A DNA stretch of 17,506 bases, taken from JAKFWF01 sp031365375. Its GTDB lineage: Bacteria; Pseudomonadota; Alphaproteobacteria; Rhizobiales; Hyphomicrobiaceae. Below the pieces are notes generated by a model. That model was not told the DNA's origin, did no database searches, and saw nothing but the letters and a program-made list of their open reading frames with translations. Shown piece by piece: positions 14,706-17,506 of this stretch (the first letter of the stretch is position 1; every line of letters begins with the position of its first letter). The position numbers were made by a program, and so were the translations under genes. The DNA lies in the NCBI GenBank assembly GCA_031365375.1, contig JANLXZ010000470.1, positions 1-17,506 of the forward strand, written 5' to 3'.

Positions 14706-15869
14706 TCAGACTTTCACTGCCTCGCTCAGCGCTTGTGGCAGCGTCTCGGCGAAAATTGCAAGGTCGGCGGCCAGTCCTGCGCTAACGCGAATGCACCGGT
14801 CCATCGGCGCCACGCCGGGCATGCGAACAAACACGTCGCGTGCGAGCAATGCGGTCAATACGCGCCGGGCGAACGCTCCATCTTGCTTGCAGTCGATCGC
14901 GACGAAATTCGTCGCTGATGGCAACGCCTCGAGCCCATTCTCCGAAGCAATGTCTGCGATGCGCGCTTTCGATGCCGCAACTTTCGCAACGACGTCGCGC
15001 AGGTAGGCTTGATCTTTGATCGCTGCCAGCGCGCCAGCCTGTGCAATGCGCGACACACCGAAATGATTGCGGATCTTATCGAAACTCTTGATCACGCTCG
15101 CTTCACCCAGGATATAGCCAACGCGCGCTCCGGCCATGCCATAAGCCTTGGAGAAAGTACGGAAGCGTAACACCTGCGGATTGTTCACATCCAGTTTCGG
15201 CAATACGTCATTGGGTGCAAAATCGCCGTAGGCCTCATCCAGACATAGCACCACGCCAGGTGGTAAGCGATCGATGAAGCGCTGGATGTCGGACGCGGGC
15301 CACCACGAGCCCATCGGATTGTCGGGATTAGCAAGATAAATCATTCGAGCGTTTTCGGCGCGCGCGAGGGCTAACAACGCGTCAGGATTTTCGCGATCGT
15401 TCTCGTACGGCGCAAAGGCCAAGCGGCCACCATATCCGGTTACATGGAAATTGAAGGTCGGGTAGGCGCCACGCGACGTCGCAACGACTTCGCCCGGATT
15501 GATGAACAGGCGCACGGTGTAGCCGAACATGCCGTCGATGCCCTCCCCAACCATGACGTTATCGGGCGCAACACCGTGATGCTCCGCGATCGCCATTTTG
15601 AGATCGTGATTTTCCGGATCGCAATACATCCATGCATGAGCAGCTTCGGCCGCCATCGCGGCGATGACCTTGGGCGACGGGCCGAACACGCTCTCGTTGG
15701 CGCCAATGCGAGCCCGAAACTTGGCCCCACGCGCCCGCTCCTGTGCCTCGGGCCCGACGAACGGTACCGTCGAAGGTAAATCAGCGCACAGAATAGCTTG
15801 GCGCGGTGCGGGAATACGCTGTTGCACGGAATGAGAGCTCCTGGCGGCTAGGTTGTTTTTAGACAGCAC
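14706..15869 (-). CDS. HisC-like PLP-dependent aminotransferase (class I/II)
   Basis: The 387-residue fold-type I aminotransferase most resembles histidinol-phosphate aminotransferases. Visible parts are GANES (56-60), the nucleotide-like turn ANPDNPMG with N181, LDEAYGDF with D211 and Y214, the PLP lysine K241 in TFSKAYGMAGARVGY, and the C-terminal carboxylate-binding arginine R361 in CIRVSAG. The start is GTG at 15869, after only a weak GAGACC site. No better start precedes the conserved LPSTVPFVGPEAQERARG segment. No other his genes are nearby, so it may be a paralogue acting on another amino acid such as an aromatic one. It follows the DUF1489 gene by 26 bp on the same strand, so co-transcription is likely. 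Confidence 0.9.
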   Translation of the reverse strand: MLSKNNLAARSSHSVQQRIPAPRQAILCADLPSTVPFVGPEAQERARGAKFRARIGANESVFGPSPKVIAAMAAEAAHAWMYCDPENHDLKMAIAEHHGVAPDNVMVGEGIDGMFGYTVRLFINPGEVVATSRGAYPTFNFHVTGYGGRLAFAPYENDRENPDALLALARAENARMIYLANPDNPMGSWWPASDIQRFIDRLPPGVVLCLDEAYGDFAPNDVLPKLDVNNPQVLRFRTFSKAYGMAGARVGYILGEASVIKSFDKIRNHFGVSRIAQAGALAAIKDQAYLRDVVAKVAASKARIADIASENGLEALPSATNFVAIDCKQDGAFARRVLTALLARDVFVRMPGVAPMDRCIRVSAGLAADLAIFAETLPQALSEAVKV

Positions 15870-15895
15870 GGTCTCATAACGGCTGCCAGAGCCGC

Positions 15896-16336
15896 TTACA
15901 ACAGGCCGAGGTCGGCCAGATCCTTGCGCATTTTCGGTGGCAGTTTCGTGACACTATCGCGCGCGGCGCCGGTGAGGTCAGCCGGTGCATCGTCAGCCGT
16001 CAGATAGCGCCAGCCTTGAAACGCTTTGCGTACCGCTGGTCGAACGGGAACCAATTTCGGGTCGAGAATGAGCAGGCAACAAGGCGTGCCGTCGTTCTTT
16101 GCGCCGCTGTCAAATCCGGTGATTTTCTGGCGCACCTGGATGATCCCCTTGATCACCCAGTATAGCGAGCCTTTACCGGCGATCTCGTCCTGGCGCTTCG
16201 GCACCATGCGTGTGGTGTGAAACAGGCGAGGCACCTGGCCCGCCCGCTTCTGGTCGGCGAGACGGCTGCGCTGCCACTGCGCCAAGTCGGCAATGGTCTC
16301 GACGCCGACGCACAATTTGATGATGTGAAGCGTCAT
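15896..16336 (-). CDS. DUF1489 family protein
   Basis: The 146-residue protein matches the alphaproteobacterial DUF1489 family in length and landmarks: MTLHIIKLCVG at the start, RLFHTTRMVPKR (37-48), GSLYWVIKG, an internal region ending in LILDP, and AFQGWRYL (about 105-112) before a short helical tail. It has no signal peptide or membrane segment. Function is unknown. The start ATG 16336 lacks a strong ribosome site. It lies between the ATP-grasp gene (36 bp upstream) and the aminotransferase (26 bp downstream), which suggests one transcript. Confidence 0.85.
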   Translation of the reverse strand: MTLHIIKLCVGVETIADLAQWQRSRLADQKRAGQVPRLFHTTRMVPKRQDEIAGKGSLYWVIKGIIQVRQKITGFDSGAKNDGTPCCLLILDPKLVPVRPAVRKAFQGWRYLTADDAPADLTGAARDSVTKLPPKMRKDLADLGLL

Positions 16337-16372
16337 GCGTTCAACAGGCGCCCATGAAGTGTCATCGGAGCG

Positions 16373-17506
16373 TCAACCCACCGTTGCCTGTCCATTACCG
16401 GCGTGTGAAGCATTGCCGTTCGCTGCCGCCGGTGCGCCGGCAATCGCGACTTGCGGCCTTGCGACGATGCCCAAGCGTTCCTCGGCCGCCAACAGAATTT
16501 GCCCCAAAAGTTCGGAGTAACGAATGCCGGCAAATCCCGCCATGATGTTGAGCTTGCCATCCCAGCACCAGCCCGGGTTGGGGTTCACTTCCAAAAGCTT
16601 GACCTCGCCGTTCGCATCTGCGCGGAAGTCGAACCGGGCATATTCCCGGCAGCCGAGGCGCTCGAACAGACGCGCTGAATGTTCGATCATCTGCGCCTGG
16701 ATGTGATCCGGCAGCTGGGCTTCGTGATACTTTATCTGCGTCCAATAGGGGCTATCCGGCTCCCACTTCGACTCGTAGCCGAGGATCTTCGGTAACTTCG
16801 GATCGAGCCGCGAGAAATCGACCTCCAGGATCGGCAGCGCGCGCAGGTTCTGATCCGGATTGCCGACCATGCTGACCGAGTATTCCGCACCCGGAAGATA
16901 CTCCTGCACGAGCACGGGCCGGCGCGGAAATTCAGTGCGAAGCCGCTCCAGATAATCAAGCAGCGCGCCCTGATTGCGCACCACCGCGTCCTTGGTGATC
17001 CCTTGCGAACTGTCACCGTAGTTAGGCTTCAGGATCGCGGGAAAAACCGAGGGCAAGGTTGCACCCTGATCGCCGGGTCGCACATACGTTTCGAGGGGGA
17101 CTGGCACATCGAGCGATGCTGCAACCGCACGCACGAGGCCCTTGTCATAACAGGCGGCCAACGCTGGCGCGGCGGCGCCCGTATATGGAATACCCAATAC
17201 ATCGAGGAGTGCTGGCACATGCAGCTCCTTGAACGGATCGTTGTTCCAGCCCTCGTCGCAGAAATTCAACACGAGATCGGTACGCAAAGCGCCGAGATCG
17301 CGCTCCAACGTCGCGTGATTGTCGAGAAAACGGAATTTGTAATTCGGCAGCTCGGACAACGCGTCCTTGAGGCGGCGAACAGTATCGAGATCTTCCGGGT
17401 TGAAGGTTCCTCCTCGCTTCACCTGATCAGGTAAACGAGGATCGCCCATCAGCACCGTGACGTCGATCTGCTGAACGCGACCCTTGGCTTTGCGGGCCGG
17501 CAACTG
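16373..17506 (-). CDS. D-alanine-D-alanine ligase-like ATP-grasp protein (5' end outside window)
   Basis: The frame is open to the window edge; the first in-window start-like codon is a TTG, so the true start probably lies beyond 17506. About 377 residues are visible. They begin with a basic segment and VTVLMGDPRLPD, then an N-terminal pre-ATP-grasp region. The ATP-grasp part has AILKPNYGDSSQG (ATP loop, about 16990-17045), VLVQEYLPGAEYSVSMVG, and the metal/catalytic end YARFDFRAD then LLEVNPNPGWCWDGKLN (about 16550-16650). Carboxylate-amine ligases of this group join an acyl-phosphate to an amine. The end motif differs from true Ddl enzymes (usually NTxPGxT), so the substrate is probably not D-alanine. 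The tail is Ala/Gly/Asn-rich and probably disordered. Confidence 0.85.
   Translation of the reverse strand, partial: QLPARKAKGRVQQIDVTVLMGDPRLPDQVKRGGTFNPEDLDTVRRLKDALSELPNYKFRFLDNHATLERDLGALRTDLVLNFCDEGWNNDPFKELHVPALLDVLGIPYTGAAAPALAACYDKGLVRAVAASLDVPVPLETYVRPGDQGATLPSVFPAILKPNYGDSSQGITKDAVVRNQGALLDYLERLRTEFPRRPVLVQEYLPGAEYSVSMVGNPDQNLRALPILEVDFSRLDPKLPKILGYESKWEPDSPYWTQIKYHEAQLPDHIQAQMIEHSARLFERLGCREYARFDFRADANGEVKLLEVNPNPGWCWDGKLNIMAGFAGIRYSELLGQILLAAEERLGIVARPQVAIAGAPAAANGNASHAGNGQATVG

Overview
The window reads as chromosomal DNA of an alphaproteobacterium, most likely in the Hyphomicrobiales (Bradyrhizobium/Xanthobacter-like). The pointers are a DUF1489 protein, an alphaproteobacterial-style winged-helix regulator beside a fused 5-oxoprolinase, TTGAC-type -35 boxes with loose -10 boxes, moderately high GC and mostly ATG/GTG starts after AGGAG-like sites. 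I see no phage genes, insertion sequence, CRISPR array or secretion cluster. Most of the window is housekeeping or conserved accessory genes, so the more unusual signals are inside and between the genes.

Layout. 37-111 (-) is tRNA-Lys(TTT). 229-2334 (-) is a large NYN-domain (PIN-like nuclease fold) protein with added helical/winged-helix-like segments. 2335-2770 has no convincing gene. 2771-3541 (-) is glyoxalase II (gloB) with its own promoter. A 16-bp perfect hairpin at 3731-3766 separates it from 3793-5667 (-), a secreted proline-rich protein ending in an OmpA peptidoglycan-binding domain and carrying two in-frame tandem repeats. 5920-6381 (+) is a TspO/MBR membrane protein, convergent with a tiny His-rich SEC-C protein (6446-6664, -). 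6791-7558 (-) is a peptidoglycan amidase, coupled by a TGATG overlap to an upstream TerB/J-domain protein (7558-8274, -). 8514-8936 (+) is a secreted DUF2147 protein, convergent with a MarR-like regulator (8940-9530, -). That regulator diverges from a 1245-residue hydantoinase/5-oxoprolinase (9667-13404, +), and the shared promoter region holds a near-perfect 17-bp palindrome. 13520-14008 (+) is a Prx5-type peroxiredoxin. The last block on the minus strand reads, in transcription order, a Ddl-like ATP-grasp ligase (cut by the window edge), a DUF1489 protein, a HisC-like aminotransferase and a 4HBT thioesterase, ending in a terminator at 14016-14045 that contains the thioesterase stop codon.

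How the genes may work together. Two pairs concern the cell envelope: the OmpA-domain protein, and the amidase translated with the TerB/J protein. Glyoxalase II, 5-oxoprolinase and the peroxiredoxin all touch glutathione or thiol metabolism, but they are not one operon and the link is loose. The regulator and 5-oxoprolinase look like a regulator-target pair. The ATP-grasp, DUF1489 and aminotransferase genes look like an operon of unknown purpose.

Best lead for something new: the 5-oxoprolinase gene contains two copies, in opposite orientation, of a 33-34 bp imperfect palindrome (10394-10426 and 12142-12175). They share both outer arms and the same asymmetric internal loop, while the inner stem differs between copies with base pairing kept. 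This looks like a mobile REP-like palindromic element that has entered a coding sequence twice and is translated in frame.
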